Below are positions 45,352 through 56,179 of a DNA stretch of 64,000 nucleotides, piece after piece. The first letter of the stretch is position 1; every line of letters begins with the position of its first letter. Source of the stretch: Streptomyces hyaluromycini. Lineage in GTDB: Bacteria > Actinomycetota > Actinomycetes > Streptomycetales > Streptomycetaceae. The stretch lies in the NCBI RefSeq assembly GCF_002217755.1, contig NZ_BCFL01000018.1, positions 124,001 to 188,000 of the forward strand, read 5' to 3'. Under the pieces are notes generated by a model. It had not been told where the DNA came from. It ran no database searches and was given only the letters and a program-made list of their open reading frames with translations. The position numbers were made by a program, and so were the translations under genes.

Positions 45352-46400
45352 TCGCGCCCCATGTCCCGGTGCACGACTACGGTCTCCACTCCCTCGGCGG
45401 CCAGGCGGGCTGCGAGCTTCTCGGACACGGCGACCGAGCGGTGCTTGCCGCCCGTGCAGCCGATGGCGATCGTCACATAGCGCTTGCCCTCCCGCCGGTA
45501 CCCGGTCGCGATCAGCCGCAGCAGCTCGGCGTACCGGTCGAGGAACTCCTTGGCGCCCGGCTGGTTGAACACGTACGCCGACACCTCCTCGTTGAGGCCG
45601 GTGTACGGGCGCAGCTCCGGCACCCAGTGCGGGTTGGGCAGGAACCGCATGTCGGCGACCAGGTCGGCGTCGACCGGCAGGCCGTACTTGAAGCCGAACG
45701 ACATCACCGTCGCCCGCAGCTCGGGCTCCTCGTCGCCGGCGAACTGGGCGTCCATCTTGGCGCGCAGCTCGTGCACGTTGAGGCTGGAGGTGTCGATCAC
45801 CAGGTCGGCGTCACCGCGCAGCTCGCGCAGCAGCTCCCGCTCGGCCGCGATGCCGTCGACGATCCGGCCGTCGCCCTGCAGCGGGTGCGGGCGGCGCACC
45901 GACTCGAAGCGGCGGACCAGGGCGTCGTCCGAGGACTCCAGGAAGACGATCCGGCGCGTGACGCCCCGGCTGTCGAGGTCGGCCAGGGACTCGCGCAGGT
46001 TGTCGAAGAAGCGCCGGCCGCGCACGTCGACCACGACCGCGATCCGGGCCACGTTGCCCTGGGAGCGGGCGCCCAGCTCGACCATGGTGGGGATGAGGGC
46101 CGGCGGGAGGTTGTCCACGACGAACCAGCCGAGGTCCTCCAGGCACTTCGCCGCCGTCGACCGGCCCGCTCCCGACATGCCGGAGATGATCACCAGCTCG
46201 GGGATGGCCGCCTCGGGCACCCCGGCCGGAGTGGCATCCGTACTCACTTCACCTCCGTTTTCCTGAACCGCATCCGCTTCCGCTCCCGCTTCCTGCGGCT
46301 GATGCTGGCGTGCCTCGTTGTGCGTTTCCTGGGGCTCGCCCTGCGTTTCGCTGAACGCCGGATCTCGCTGTGCTGTGGGCTGTGCGTCGCGCTCGGTCAT
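45348..46400 (-). CDS. rapZ: RapZ-family RNase adapter / nucleotide-binding protein
   Basis: A 350-residue P-loop protein. The Walker A is [21 protein letters not shown] (about residue 72), and [14 protein letters not shown] carries the C-terminal phosphate/ligand motif. The first about 65 residues are acidic and Gln/Glu-rich, a leader absent from E. coli RapZ and likely disordered. RapZ controls glucosamine-6-phosphate synthesis through sRNA decay in E. coli; its target in actinobacteria is not clear. It overlaps uvrC and yvcK by four bases. Confidence 0.92.
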   Translation of the reverse strand: MTERDAQPTAQRDPAFSETQGEPQETHNEARQHQPQEAGAEADAVQENGGEVSTDATPAGVPEAAIPELVIISGMSGAGRSTAAKCLEDLGWFVVDNLPPALIPTMVELGARSQGNVARIAVVVDVRGRRFFDNLRESLADLDSRGVTRRIVFLESSDDALVRRFESVRRPHPLQGDGRIVDGIAAERELLRELRGDADLVIDTSSLNVHELRAKMDAQFAGDEEPELRATVMSFGFKYGLPVDADLVADMRFLPNPHWVPELRPYTGLNEEVSAYVFNQPGAKEFLDRYAELLRLIATGYRREGKRYVTIAIGCTGGKHRSVAVSEKLAARLAAEGVETVVVHRDMGRE

Positions 46401-48529
46401 CTCTCCTGGCCCCGTCGATCGTCCGGGGCGCCCGCGGGTACGGGCTCCCCCGAGGCGTCCGCCGTCGTCTCGGGCGCCTCGTCTTCCCTGTCATCCATGA
46501 TCTCTCCGGTCGCCGTGTTCACGGCGGGTGCGGCCGGGGCCGCCTGGGCGAGGGCCACGGCGATGGTCTCGGCCGTCTTGCGGCCTATCCCGGGCACTTC
46601 CTGGATCTGCTCGATTGTGGCGGACCGCAGCTTCTTCACCGAGCCGAAATGCTTGATCAACGCCTGTTTGCGGGTTTCGCCGAGGCCCGGTACGTCGTCC
46701 AGGGGGCCGGCGCGGAAGCGCTTGGCCCGCTTGGTGCGCTGGTAGGTGATGGCGAAGCGGTGCGCCTCGTCACGGACGCGCTGGAGGAGGTAGAGGCCCT
46801 CGCTGGTGCGGGGCAGCACCACGGGGTCGTCGTCCTCGGGCAGCCAGACCTCTTCGAGGCGCTTGGCGAGGCCGCAGACGGCGATGTCGTCGATACCGAG
46901 CTCGTCGAGCGCCCGCTTGGCCGCGGCGACCTGTGGCCGGCCGCCGTCGACGACCACGAGCTGGGGCGGGTAGGCGAACTTCCTGGGGCGGCCGTCCTCG
47001 TCCTTGAAACCGTTGACCGAGCCGGCGTCGGGGTCGGTTCCGGTTTCCGTTCCGGTTTCGGAGGGGGCAGGGGTGCCGGGGTCCATGAGGGCGTCCTCGG
47101 CGCCGTCCTCCGCCCACTCACCGGTCCGCTCCTTCTCGGCGAGGTAGCGGCGGAAGCGGCGGGTGATCACCTCGTGCATCGAGCGCACGTCGTCCTGGCC
47201 GGCGAAGCCCTTGATCTGGAAGCGGCGGTACTCGCTCTTGCGCTGCAGGCCGTCCTCGAAAACGACCATGGAGGCCACCACGTCGTCGCCCTGGAGGTGC
47301 GAGATGTCGTAGCACTCGATGCGCAGCGGGGCGCTGTCCAGGTCCAGGGCGTCGGCGATCTCCTCCAGCGCGCGCGAGCGGGTGGTGAGGTCGGAGGCCC
47401 GCTTGGTCTTGTGCAGGGCGAGCGACTGCTGCGCGTTGCGCTGCACGGTCTCCATCAGGGCCTTCTTGTCGCCGCGCTGCGGGATGCGCAGCGAGACGTT
47501 GGCCCCGCGGCGGCCGGTGAGCCACTCCTGGACCGGCTCGACCGGCTCGGGCAGAGCCGGGACCAGCACCTCCTTGGGGACGGCGTCCCCCGTCTCCTCG
47601 CCGTAGAGCTGCTGGAGGGCGTGCTCGACAAGGGCACCGGTGGTGACGTCCTCCACCTTGTCCGTCACCCAGCCGCGCTGGCCGCGCACGCGTCCGCCGC
47701 GCACGTGGAAGATCTGGACGGCCGCCTCCAGCTCGTCCTCCGCAACGGCGATGAGGTCGGCGTCCGTCGCGTCGGCGAGCACGACCGCGTTCTTCTCCAT
47801 GGCCTTCTTCAGGGCCTCGATGTCGTCGCGCAGCCGGGCGGCCCGCTCGTACTCCATCTCCTCGGCGGCCTCCATCATCTGCTTCTCCAGACGGCGGAGG
47901 TAGGTGCCCGTGCGGCCCGCCATGAAGTCGCAGAACTCCTCGGCCAGTTCGCCGTGGTCCTCCGGGGAGATCCGGCCGACGCAGGGGGCCGAGCACTTGC
48001 CGATGTAGCCGAGCAGACAGGGGCGGCCGGTGCGGGCGGCGTTCTTGAACACCCCGGCCGAGCAGGTGCGCACCGGGAACACGCGCAGCATCAGGTCGAC
48101 GGTGTCCCGGATCGCCCACGCGTGGCCGTACGGCCCGAAGTAGCGCACGCCCTTCTTCTTGTGACCCCGCATCACCTGGACCCGCGGGAACTCCTCGTTC
48201 ATCGTCACCGCGAGGTACGGGTAGCTCTTGTCGTCGCGGTACTTCACATTGAACCGGGGGTCGTACTCCTTGATCCAGGAGTACTCCAGCTGGAGCGCCT
48301 CGACCTCCGTGGACACCACGGTCCACTCCACGGACGCCGCGGTGGTGACCATCGTCCGGGTGCGGGGGTGCAGGCCCGCCAGGTCCTGGAAGTAGTTCGC
48401 CAGGCGCTGGCGCAGGCTCTTCGCCTTTCCGACGTAGATCACCCGGCGGTGCTCGTCGCGGAACCTGTACACCCCGGGAGAGTCCGGGATCTGTCCCGGC
48501 TTGGGGCGGTAGCTGGAGGGGTCGGCCAT
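46397..48529 (-). CDS. uvrC: Excinuclease ABC subunit C
   Basis: A 710-residue nucleotide-excision-repair nuclease making both incisions around a lesion. The GIY-YIG domain is at the N-terminus ([25 protein letters not shown]). A UVR domain has [25 protein letters not shown], the RNase H-like domain has [21 protein letters not shown], and two HhH motifs sit near the end ([20 protein letters not shown] and [19 protein letters not shown]). The insertion around residues 470-510 is low complexity. ATG 48529 follows a RecA-NDp-like promoter by 7 nt, which suggests a leaderless, damage-inducible message. Confidence 0.96.
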   Translation of the reverse strand: MADPSSYRPKPGQIPDSPGVYRFRDEHRRVIYVGKAKSLRQRLANYFQDLAGLHPRTRTMVTTAASVEWTVVSTEVEALQLEYSWIKEYDPRFNVKYRDDKSYPYLAVTMNEEFPRVQVMRGHKKKGVRYFGPYGHAWAIRDTVDLMLRVFPVRTCSAGVFKNAARTGRPCLLGYIGKCSAPCVGRISPEDHGELAEEFCDFMAGRTGTYLRRLEKQMMEAAEEMEYERAARLRDDIEALKKAMEKNAVVLADATDADLIAVAEDELEAAVQIFHVRGGRVRGQRGWVTDKVEDVTTGALVEHALQQLYGEETGDAVPKEVLVPALPEPVEPVQEWLTGRRGANVSLRIPQRGDKKALMETVQRNAQQSLALHKTKRASDLTTRSRALEEIADALDLDSAPLRIECYDISHLQGDDVVASMVVFEDGLQRKSEYRRFQIKGFAGQDDVRSMHEVITRRFRRYLAEKERTGEWAEDGAEDALMDPGTPAPSETGTETGTDPDAGSVNGFKDEDGRPRKFAYPPQLVVVDGGRPQVAAAKRALDELGIDDIAVCGLAKRLEEVWLPEDDDPVVLPRTSEGLYLLQRVRDEAHRFAITYQRTKRAKRFRAGPLDDVPGLGETRKQALIKHFGSVKKLRSATIEQIQEVPGIGRKTAETIAVALAQAAPAAPAVNTATGEIMDDREDEAPETTADASGEPVPAGAPDDRRGQER

Positions 48530-48536
48530 GTCTCAC

Positions 48537-48559
48537 ACCCTACTGGCGAGCACCGACAC
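48537..48559 (-). promoter_or_regulatory. RecA-NDp (PafBC)-type promoter of uvrC
   Basis: Minus strand reads GTGTCGGTG, then 8 bp, then TAGGGT. It fits the actinobacterial DNA-damage consensus TTGTCRGTG-N8-TANNNT except for the first base. The -10 ends 7 nt before the ATG, placing the transcript start at the start codon. Confidence 0.75.
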
Positions 48560-49221
48560 CGCGACGGGCCTGTGGACAACCGTCCAGGGGACCGGAGGGC
48601 CGACGGTCACTTCCGGGAGGCGGAGCCGACGGGACAGCGGGGGCGGCCGGCCCAGGGACGGCAGGGGTAGCGGACCGATGGCAGCTCGCGGGGCCGGCGT
48701 AGGCAGGGGTATCCGCCGTCGGAGCGAGGTCTCCGCGTCTCCGGGCAAGCGCCCAGCCTCCCTCTCCCCCGGCGGCCCACCGCCCGCCTGGAAAGCGGAT
48801 CGCGAAATCGGACACCTCGGCGCCATTGCGAGCCGTTCCGGCATGCCGCACTCGCGGGCCCGGTCCGCGACCGGCGCGGAGCCGCTGGGCCGGTCGTGAC
48901 GGATCTTGCGCGGCTTCCTCCCCAAATCGGCACCTTCCCCACGAACGATCTCCGGCCTCCTGGCCGACGGCGGCACCGCCGCACCCGCACGATCCCGCCG
49001 GTCACGGGGGTCGCGCCTCGGCCAGGTGAGTTCTCTCGACCGGCCGAAGGTGTTGTCGGGGATTGGTCAACACGCTTCAATGCGGGGGAACTCGGGGCCG
49101 TGAGCGACGGCCTGCGGACGCGGCGTGCCCAGGTGCGGCCGCCCCGGCGCCGACGGGGTGGCCCCGAACCTCGACAACGGCCTGACCAGCCGTTGCACCC
49201 CCCAACAGAGAGGCCCCCTGC
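48560..49221. other. 660-bp region without a supported gene
   Basis: Several open frames exist on both strands, but they overlap each other, lack ribosome sites and show Arg/Pro-rich translations typical of wrong frames in GC-rich DNA. A TTGTCG...TTCAAT pair near 49050-49080 could be a promoter for the HTH gene. Nothing else was recognised. Confidence 0.5.
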
Positions 49222-50169
49222 ATGCGGCACGGCACACAGCACGCGGACGTCGCCACCGCGGAACTGGACTCGGCCCTGCGCGGCGGCCCCTTCCACGTGG
49301 CCCTGCGCGCCGCGATCGCCGCCCGTGGGCTGCCGCTCCAGCGCGTGCAGCACCATCTGTCGCGCTACGGCGTAAAAGTGGGCGTCACCAGCCTGAGCTA
49401 CTGGCAACAGGGCGCCCGCCGCCCCCAGCGCCCGGAGTCGCTGCGGGCCGTCCGCGCGCTGGAGGAGATCCTCCAGCTCCCGGACGAGTCCCTGATCCGG
49501 CTGCTCGCCGAGACCGACCAGGATCCGGCCGTGCGCCGCCCCGCCGCCCGTTCGTACCGCTCACTGATCGAGGCCTGTGACGTCCTGGACCGGCTGCAGG
49601 CCGAGCTCGGCTGGTCCCTCGACGGCGGCCTGCACACCCTGGGACACCACGAGCGGGTGCGGATCGGCGCCCACCGTGAACTGGCCGCCCGGGAGTCCCA
49701 GCACATCGTGCGCGCCCACCGGGACGGCATCGACCGCTTCGTGGCCGTCCACCACGGCGACCCCGGCTGCGCCCCGCAGCACATGACCGTGCACGCACTG
49801 GAGAACTGCCGCGCGGGACGCGTCCGTTCGGACCAGGAGACCGGCCTCCTGGTCGCCGAACTCCTCTTCGGCACCCGGCTGCGCTCCGGCGACACCTTTC
49901 TCTTCCGCTACGCCGTCGAGGACGGCACGGCCGGTGTCTCACGCGAGTACGTCCGCAGTTTCGGCTTTCCCGGCGGCCAGTACTCCCTTCAGGTGCGCTT
50001 CGCCGCCGACGCGCTGCCGACACGCTGCCACCGGTTCGCCCAGCACTCGGCGGCGGCCCCGCGCAGCGGCCGGCAGACCCTGCCGCTGAGCGGGCTGCAC
50101 CGCTCCGTCCACCTGGTCGAGCCCCGGGTACGGCCGGGCCTCCTGGGGATCGGCTGGGACTGGGATTGA
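49222..50169 (+). CDS. Helix-turn-helix (XRE-like) DNA-binding protein
   Basis: A 315-residue protein. Residues 25-75 form an HTH-like unit (LRAAIAARGLPLQRVQHHL, then VTSLSYWQQGARRPQRPESLRAVRALEEIL). The rest, about 220 residues, is an alpha/beta domain I do not recognise, with a beta-rich C-terminus (FRYAVEDGTAGVSREYVRSFGFPGGQYSLQVRF). It probably regulates genes, with the C-terminal part as a sensor. ATG 49222 follows AGAGAGG at about 10 nt. It converges with the Rieske gene. Confidence 0.7.
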   Translation: MRHGTQHADVATAELDSALRGGPFHVALRAAIAARGLPLQRVQHHLSRYGVKVGVTSLSYWQQGARRPQRPESLRAVRALEEILQLPDESLIRLLAETDQDPAVRRPAARSYRSLIEACDVLDRLQAELGWSLDGGLHTLGHHERVRIGAHRELAARESQHIVRAHRDGIDRFVAVHHGDPGCAPQHMTVHALENCRAGRVRSDQETGLLVAELLFGTRLRSGDTFLFRYAVEDGTAGVSREYVRSFGFPGGQYSLQVRFAADALPTRCHRFAQHSAAAPRSGRQTLPLSGLHRSVHLVEPRVRPGLLGIGWDWD

Positions 50170-50195
50170 ACCGGCGTTGAGCCCCACCCCTCGGA

Positions 50196-50624
50196 TCAGG
50201 CGCCGGGTCCCGCCACGATCCGGCCGTCCGCGGCCTTCACCGGCAGTTCGTTCAACGGCTCGGTGGCCGGTGACCGCACCACCTTCCCGGTCAGGGCGTC
50301 GAACTCGCTGCCGTGGCAGGGGCAGACCAGCGTCGTGCCCTGGAGCTTGTTGATCGGGCACCCCGCGTGCGTGCAGATCGTGCTGTACGCCTTCAGCCCG
50401 CCGTCGGCGGACCGGCTGACCACCACGTTGTGCTCCCGGTAGAGCCGGGCGCCGCCCTTGGCGACCTCGCTCTCGGCTCCGAGGTCGACCGGCGCGGTCG
50501 GTGTGGCCTCGGCCGAAGCCACACCGCCGGGTGCCTTGCAGGCGGCTGTCCCCAGCCCGGCGACCGATGTGACGGCCGCTCCGCGCAGGACGGTACGGCG
50601 ACTCGCGGAGGGACGGGCGGTCAC
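50196..50624 (-). CDS. Tat-type Rieske [2Fe-2S] lipoprotein
   Basis: A 142-residue exported Rieske protein. The leader ASRRTVLRGAAVTSVAGLGTAAC has the twin arginines of the Tat system and ends in a Cys that fits a lipobox loosely (GTAAC). The cluster ligands are STICTHAGCPINK and LVCPCHGSEFD, including the two extra Cys that form the stabilising disulfide. GTG 50624 is chosen because AGGAG lies 7-8 nt upstream; a longer frame from 50663 has no site. Its electron partners are unknown. It is divergent from the LacI gene. Confidence 0.86.
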   Translation of the reverse strand: MTARPSASRRTVLRGAAVTSVAGLGTAACKAPGGVASAEATPTAPVDLGAESEVAKGGARLYREHNVVVSRSADGGLKAYSTICTHAGCPINKLQGTTLVCPCHGSEFDALTGKVVRSPATEPLNELPVKAADGRIVAGPGA

Positions 50625-50739
50625 AAGGGACTCCTGGTGGATCGGGACGGTGCGGGACGACACTACCTGGGCGGATCGTCCCGCTTCGGGGTGGGGGGCG
50701 CGGTGCCGGGCGTGAGGGTCGGCGGTTCACCGAATGGGA

Positions 50740-50765
50740 CGTAAACGCTTACGCAAGCGTTTACG
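50740..50765. promoter_or_regulatory. LacI-type operator palindrome
   Basis: CGTAAACGCTT on the left and AAGCGTTTACG on the right form a 26-bp near-perfect dyad; only the central four bases break symmetry. It lies about 120 bp before the LacI gene and 116 bp from the Rieske gene. The local LacI protein is the natural candidate to bind it (autoregulation). Confidence 0.75.
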
Positions 50766-50886
50766 CGGCCATGTCGCATGGGGTAGCTTCCCGGCCGAAG
50801 GCCCCACGGCAGCCCGAGCGGAACCAGGCGGCCCGAGCGGGAAAAGGAGCCCTTGCCCAGGGCGGGAAGCGACGAGGAGAGCCTCC

Positions 50887-51999
50887 ATGCCCACCATGGC
50901 CGACGTCGCCCGGAGCGCCGGCGTCTCGGTGGCGACCGTCTCCCATGTGCTGAACGAGACCCGCCCGGTGCTGCCCCACACCCGTCAGGCCGTGCTCGAC
51001 GCCGTCGAGAGGCTGGGCTACACGCCCAACACCCTCGCCCGCTCCCTGGTGACCAGCCGCACCCGCTCCATCGGGCTCGCGGTGTCGGCGATCAGCAACC
51101 CCTACTTCACGGAGATCCTCCAGGGCGTCGAGGCCGCTGCCCTGGAGCACGGCTACAGCCTGCTCATCGCCGACCCGCACGACGACCCCGAGCACGAACG
51201 CAAGGTCGTCCAGCTCCTCCACGAACGCCGCGTCGACGGCCTGATCGTCGCCCCTTCCGCCGACCCACGCGCACTCCTCGGTTACCTCGCCCGTCATGCC
51301 GTACCGACCGTCCTCCTCGACCGGGTCATCGACGGCCGCGCGGACACCGCCCCGACCTTCGACCAGGTCTGCGCGGAGAACACCGAGCCGATGACCCGGC
51401 TCGTCACCCATCTGGCCGGTCTCGGGCACCGCCGGATCGGCCTGGTCGCAGGGCTGCCCGGGCTGAGCACCACCGGCGAGCGGATCACCGGCTACCGGCA
51501 GGGCCTGGCCCTGGCAGGACTGGCCCCCGACGACAACCTGATCGTCCCCGGCAACTCCGAATCCGCGGGCGCCGAGCAGGCCACCGCCGCTCTGCTGTCG
51601 CTCGCCGCCCCGCCCACGGCACTCGTCACCGCCAACAACGCGATGACCATCGGCGCCCTGCGCACCCTGCGCGCGCAGGGCCTCTCCGTACCGGACGACA
51701 TCGCCCTGTGCTGCTTCGACGACTTCGCCTGGGCCGATCTCTTCTCACCCCGGCTCACCGCCATCGCCCAGCCCAGCAGGGAACTCGGCGCCGAGGCGGT
51801 CCGCGTGCTCCTCGAACGGCTGGCCTCACCCGGCCGGCCCGCCCGGACCGTACGGCTCCCGTGCACCTTCGTGCACCGGACGTCGTGCGGCTGCCGGGAG
51901 GAGGACGGCGAGGCGCCTGGAGCCACACGGGCCGCGCGGTCCGAGCGGCCCAGGTACTCCGAGAACCCCGTGCACCCCGAGAAAGGATCCCTCTCGTGA
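50887..51999 (+). CDS. LacI-family transcriptional regulator
   Basis: A 370-residue regulator. The N-terminal HTH and hinge are classic: MADVARSAGVSVATVSHVLN, then RLGYTPNTLARSLVTSRTRSIGL. The periplasmic-binding-like ligand domain follows, with TALVTANNAMTIGALRTLRA and CCFDDFAWADLFSPRLTAIAQP. After about residue 335 there is an extra 35-residue tail. ATG 50887 follows GAGGAGAG. The stop overlaps the sugar kinase start as GTGA. It probably senses a sugar or its phosphate handled by that kinase. Confidence 0.92.
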   Translation: MPTMADVARSAGVSVATVSHVLNETRPVLPHTRQAVLDAVERLGYTPNTLARSLVTSRTRSIGLAVSAISNPYFTEILQGVEAAALEHGYSLLIADPHDDPEHERKVVQLLHERRVDGLIVAPSADPRALLGYLARHAVPTVLLDRVIDGRADTAPTFDQVCAENTEPMTRLVTHLAGLGHRRIGLVAGLPGLSTTGERITGYRQGLALAGLAPDDNLIVPGNSESAGAEQATAALLSLAAPPTALVTANNAMTIGALRTLRAQGLSVPDDIALCCFDDFAWADLFSPRLTAIAQPSRELGAEAVRVLLERLASPGRPARTVRLPCTFVHRTSCGCREEDGEAPGATRAARSERPRYSENPVHPEKGSLS

Positions 52000-52907
52000 T
52001 CGTCGTCGCCGGTGAAGCACTGATCGATCTGGTACCGCAGGGCACGGGCGCCCTCGCGGCCCTGCAGCCGGCGCTCGGCGGCGGCCCGTACAACACGGCC
52101 GTGGCCCTCGGCCGCCTCGGCTCCCCCACCGCGTTCTGCTCCCGCGCCTCCCACGACGCCTTCGGCGAGGCCCTGCTGGACGGGCTGCGGCGAGCGGGTG
52201 TGGACGTCTCCCTCGTGGAGCGCGGCCCGGAACCGACCACCCTCGCGGCCGCGACGATCGACCAGCGGGGCTCCGCCTCTTACTCCTTCTACGTCGAGGG
52301 CACCGCCGACCGCCTGTTCACCGCCCCCGCCGGTCTCCCCGCCACGACCCGCGCCGTGTCCTTCGGCACGCTCTCGCTCGTCCTGGAACCGGGGGCGAGC
52401 GCCTACGAGGAGCTGATGCGCGATGCGGCCGGGCAGGGCCTGTTCACCGCACTCGACCCGAACATCCGGGCGGGTCTGATCACGGATCCGGACGCCTACC
52501 GGGCGCGTTTCAAGAACTGGCTGCCCTCGGTGACTCTCCTCAAGCTCTCGGAGGAGGACGCGCTGTGGCTGGGCGGCACCCCGCACGAATGGCTGTCGGC
52601 GGGCCCCTCGGCCGTGGTGATCACCCATGGCGGTGACGGTCTCAGTGCCTTCACCCGCGACGGCACCGTGTACGCCGTCCCCGGTGAGGAGGTCGCCGTC
52701 GTGGACACGATCGGCGCCGGTGACACGGTGAACGCGGCTCTGCTGCACGGTCTGGCCGCTCAGGACGCGCTGTCCGCCGAGGCGCTGCTGGAGCTGGGCG
52801 CCGACGGCTGGACGAGGCTGCTGCGATTCGCGGCGCGGGCAGCCGCGATCACCTGCTCCCGGGCGGGTGCGGAGCCGCCGTACGCCTCCGAACTCGGGGA
52901 CCTGTAA
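51996..52907 (+). CDS. PfkB-family carbohydrate kinase (fructokinase-like)
   Basis: A 303-residue ribokinase-fold enzyme. Start IVVAGEALIDLVPQG, substrate loop PALGGGPYNTAVALGRLG, and the ATP/anion-hole motif VDTIGAGDTVNAALLHGL with the catalytic Asp are present. Order and length fit fructokinases, but other sugars are possible. GTG 51996 follows AAAGGA by 8 nt. It is coupled to the LacI regulator. A very strong terminator lies 110 bp after the stop. Confidence 0.9.
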   Translation: MIVVAGEALIDLVPQGTGALAALQPALGGGPYNTAVALGRLGSPTAFCSRASHDAFGEALLDGLRRAGVDVSLVERGPEPTTLAAATIDQRGSASYSFYVEGTADRLFTAPAGLPATTRAVSFGTLSLVLEPGASAYEELMRDAAGQGLFTALDPNIRAGLITDPDAYRARFKNWLPSVTLLKLSEEDALWLGGTPHEWLSAGPSAVVITHGGDGLSAFTRDGTVYAVPGEEVAVVDTIGAGDTVNAALLHGLAAQDALSAEALLELGADGWTRLLRFAARAAAITCSRAGAEPPYASELGDL

Positions 52908-53016
52908 GGGACGTTCGGCTTCTTCGGACCCGTTCGACGGATCCATCGGTTCCGCTGAGCTCGCTGTTGAGGAGTCAAGGTTCGTCGTGGCCGCGGGGAT
53001 CGGGCGGCTGAATATG

Positions 53017-53063
53017 GAACGAGCGGCGTCCCGCGGGAGGTTCCCGCGGGACGCCGCTCGTTC
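53017..53063. terminator. Bidirectional terminator between the sugar kinase and uvrA
   Basis: A perfect 22-bp stem with a 3-nt GGT loop; the arm begins GAACGAGCGGCG and ends CCCGCGGGA. It lies between two convergent genes. It is the strongest hairpin I saw in the window. Confidence 0.92.
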
Positions 53064-53093
53064 TGGATCTGCCGGAGCAGGTGACGCGGAGTC

Positions 53094-56000
53094 TCAGGCC
53101 TTGCGGGCCCGCGTCGTCTTCTTCGCGGGCATCGCCTTCTTCACGGCCCCGGCCGCCTTCTTCGTGGCCGTGTTGTCGGCGGTCGTGGCGGTCGCCGTCT
53201 TCCTCGCCGTGGACTTCGCCGCGACCGTCTTCTTCGCCGCCGTCCTGCGCGGGGCCTTCACCGAGCTGGCGTCGCTGATGCGGTCGGCGCCGAGGATCTC
53301 GCGCAGGAACTTGCCGGTGTGGCTGGCCGGGACGCCGGCCACCTCCTCGGGCGTGCCCTCCGCGACGACGAGTCCGCCGCCGGCGCCGCCTTCCGGACCC
53401 ATGTCGACGACCCAGTCCGCGGTCTTGATCACGTCGAGGTTGTGCTCGATGACGATGACCGTGTTGCCCTTGTCGACAAGGCCCCCGAGGACCTTCAGCA
53501 GCTTGCTGATGTCCTCGAAGTGCAGACCGGTGGTCGGCTCGTCGAGGACGTAGACCGTGCGCCCGGTGGAGCGCTTCTGCAGTTCGCTGGCGAGCTTCAC
53601 ACGCTGCGCCTCACCGCCGGACAGGGTGGTCGCGGACTGGCCGAGGCGGACGTAGCCGAGGCCGACGTCCTTCAGCGTGTTGAGGTGCCGGGCGATCGAC
53701 GGGACTGCCTCGAAGAACCCCGTGGCCTCCTCGATCGGCATGTTCAGGACCTCGGAGATGGACTTGCCCTTGTAGTGGACCTCCAGGGTCTCCCGGTTGT
53801 ACCGGGCGCCGTGGCAGACCTCGCACGGGACGTAGACGTCCGGGAGGAAGTTCATCTCGATCTTGATGGTGCCGTCGCCCGCGCAGTTCTCGCAGCGGCC
53901 GCCCTTGACGTTGAAGGAGAAGCGACCCGGCAGGTAGCCGCGGACCTTCGCCTCGGTGGTCTCGGCGAACAGCTTGCGGATGTGGTCGAAGACGCCGGTG
54001 TACGTCGCCGGGTTCGATCGCGGGGTGCGGCCGATGGGCGACTGGTCGACGTGCACGACCTTGTCCACGAGGTCGTCGCCGTCCACGCGCGTGTGCCGGC
54101 CGGGGACGTTCCGCGCGCCGTTGAGCTCGCGCGCCAGGTGCGTGTACAGGATGTCGTTGACCAGCGTCGACTTGCCGGAGCCGGACACGCCCGTGACCGC
54201 CGTGAACACGCCCAGCGGGAAGGACACGTCGATGTCCTGGAGGTTGTTCTCCCGCGCACCGTGCACGGTGAGCCGCCGGGACGGGTCCTGCGGGCGGCGG
54301 ATGTCGGGCAGCGGGATCGCCTTCTTGCCGGACAGGTACTGGCCGGTCTGCGACTCCTCGTTGGCCAGCAGCCCCTTGAGGGAGCCGCTGTGCACGACCC
54401 TGCCGCCGTGCTCGCCGGCGCCGGGGCCGATGTCGACGACCCAGTCGGCGACCTTGATGGTGTCCTCGTCGTGCTCGACGACGATGAGCGTGTTGCCCAT
54501 GTCGCGCAGCCGGACCAGGGTCTCGATCAGCCGGTGGTTGTCGCGCTGGTGCAGACCGATCGACGGCTCATCGAGGACGTACAGGACGCCGACGAGGCCG
54601 GAGCCGATCTGGGTGGCCAGACGGATGCGCTGGGCCTCGCCGCCGGAGAGGGTGCCGGCCGCGCGGTTCAGCGAGAGGTAGTCCAGGCCTACGTCGACCA
54701 GGAACCGCAGCCGCTCGTTGACCTCCTTGAGCACGCGCTCGGCGATCTTCTTGTCGCGGGCGTTGAGCTTGAGCTCGCCCAGGAAGTCCGCGCAGTCGCT
54801 GATGGACATCCCGGAGACCTCGGCGATCGACTTCTCCATGATCGTGACCGCGAGGACGATCGGCTTGAGCCGGGTGCCCTGACAGGTGGGGCAAGGCACC
54901 TCGCGCATGTAGCCCTCGAAGCGCTCGCGGCTGGCGTCGCTCTCGGACTCGCTGTGCCGGCGCTTGACGAACGGCACGGCGCCCTCGAAGGGCGTGGTGT
55001 ACACGCGCTCGCGTCCGTACCGGTTGCGGTAGCGGACCTCGATCTGTGTCTTGTGGCCGTAGAGCAGGGCCTTCTTGGCACGCTGCGGCAGCCCGGCGAA
55101 CGGGATGTCGGTGCGGAATCCCAGCGCGTCCGCGAGAGCGCCGATCAGGCGGCCGAAGTAGTCCTTGGTGTGGCCGTGCGACCAGGGGTGGATGGCGCCC
55201 TCGTCGAGGGACTTGTCCTCGTCCGGGACGATCAGCTCCGGGTCGACCTCCATGCGCGTGCCGATGCCGGTGCACTCGGGGCAGGCGCCGAAGGGTGAGT
55301 TGAAGGAGAAGGAGCGGGGCTCCAGCTCCTCGAAGGACAGGTCGTCGTACGGGCAGTACAGGTGCTCCGAGTACATGCGCTCGCGCTCGGGGTCGTCCTC
55401 GGGGAGGTCGACGAAGTCGAGCACGACCATGCCGCCGGAGAGGCCGAGCGCGGTCTCCACGGAGTCGGTGAGGCGGCGCTTGGCGGTGTCCTTCACCGTG
55501 AGGCGGTCGACGACCACCTCGATGGTGTGCTTCTCCTGCTTCTTCAGGGTCGGCGGCTCGGAGAGCTGGACGGTCTCGCCGTCCACGCGCGCGCGTGAGT
55601 AGCCCTTGGTCTGGAGGTCGGCGAAGAGGTCGACGAACTCGCCCTTGCGCTCGCGCACCAGTGGCGAGAGCACCTGGAAACGGCTCCCCTCCGGGAGCTC
55701 CAGGACCTTGTCCACGATGGCCTGCGGCGACTGGCGCGAGATCGGGCGGCCGCACTCGGGGCAGTGCGGCTTGCCGATGCGCGCGAAGAGCAGCCGGAGG
55801 TAGTCGTAGACCTCGGTGATGGTGCCGACCGTCGAGCGCGGGTTGCGCGAGGTGGACTTCTGGTCGATGGACACCGCGGGGGACAGGCCCTCGATGAAGT
55901 CCACGTCGGGCTTGTCCATCTGCCCGAGGAACTGGCGGGCGTACGAGGAGAGCGACTCCACGTAGCGACGCTGGCCCTCGGCGAAGATCGTGTCGAAGGC

Positions 56001-56123
56001 CAGGGAGGACTTGCCCGACCCGGACAGGCCCGTGAAGACGATGAGCGAGTCACGAGGCAGGTCGAGCGAGACATTCTTGAGGTTGTGCTCGCGCGCGCCA
56101 CGGACGATGAGACGGTCGGCCAC
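53094..56123 (-). CDS. uvrA: Excinuclease ABC subunit A
   Basis: A 1009-residue damage-recognition ATPase. The first Walker A is [21 protein letters not shown] (about residue 31-50), zinc motifs include CPECGRP and CPTCQG, signature [19 protein letters not shown] occurs in the first half and [18 protein letters not shown] in the second. The second Walker A is [15 protein letters not shown]. The last about 55 residues (after [11 protein letters not shown]) are a Lys/Ala/Thr-rich tail, common in Streptomyces and probably a nucleic-acid-binding extension. GTG 56123 is the start. A RecA-NDp promoter lies about 60 bp upstream. Confidence 0.97.
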   Translation of the reverse strand: MADRLIVRGAREHNLKNVSLDLPRDSLIVFTGLSGSGKSSLAFDTIFAEGQRRYVESLSSYARQFLGQMDKPDVDFIEGLSPAVSIDQKSTSRNPRSTVGTITEVYDYLRLLFARIGKPHCPECGRPISRQSPQAIVDKVLELPEGSRFQVLSPLVRERKGEFVDLFADLQTKGYSRARVDGETVQLSEPPTLKKQEKHTIEVVVDRLTVKDTAKRRLTDSVETALGLSGGMVVLDFVDLPEDDPERERMYSEHLYCPYDDLSFEELEPRSFSFNSPFGACPECTGIGTRMEVDPELIVPDEDKSLDEGAIHPWSHGHTKDYFGRLIGALADALGFRTDIPFAGLPQRAKKALLYGHKTQIEVRYRNRYGRERVYTTPFEGAVPFVKRRHSESESDASRERFEGYMREVPCPTCQGTRLKPIVLAVTIMEKSIAEVSGMSISDCADFLGELKLNARDKKIAERVLKEVNERLRFLVDVGLDYLSLNRAAGTLSGGEAQRIRLATQIGSGLVGVLYVLDEPSIGLHQRDNHRLIETLVRLRDMGNTLIVVEHDEDTIKVADWVVDIGPGAGEHGGRVVHSGSLKGLLANEESQTGQYLSGKKAIPLPDIRRPQDPSRRLTVHGARENNLQDIDVSFPLGVFTAVTGVSGSGKSTLVNDILYTHLARELNGARNVPGRHTRVDGDDLVDKVVHVDQSPIGRTPRSNPATYTGVFDHIRKLFAETTEAKVRGYLPGRFSFNVKGGRCENCAGDGTIKIEMNFLPDVYVPCEVCHGARYNRETLEVHYKGKSISEVLNMPIEEATGFFEAVPSIARHLNTLKDVGLGYVRLGQSATTLSGGEAQRVKLASELQKRSTGRTVYVLDEPTTGLHFEDISKLLKVLGGLVDKGNTVIVIEHNLDVIKTADWVVDMGPEGGAGGGLVVAEGTPEEVAGVPASHTGKFLREILGADRISDASSVKAPRRTAAKKTVAAKSTARKTATATTADNTATKKAAGAVKKAMPAKKTTRARKA

Positions 56124-56179
56124 AGCCGGTCCGCACCTTTCTTGAGAGAAGTGACAGGGGCAGGGCCCCGTGCTTCTTC

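Noticed and set aside
48533-49407. Overlapping open frames between uvrC and the HTH gene
   Set aside because: They overlap one another on both strands, are Arg/Pro-rich and have no ribosome sites. One also runs into the uvrC promoter.
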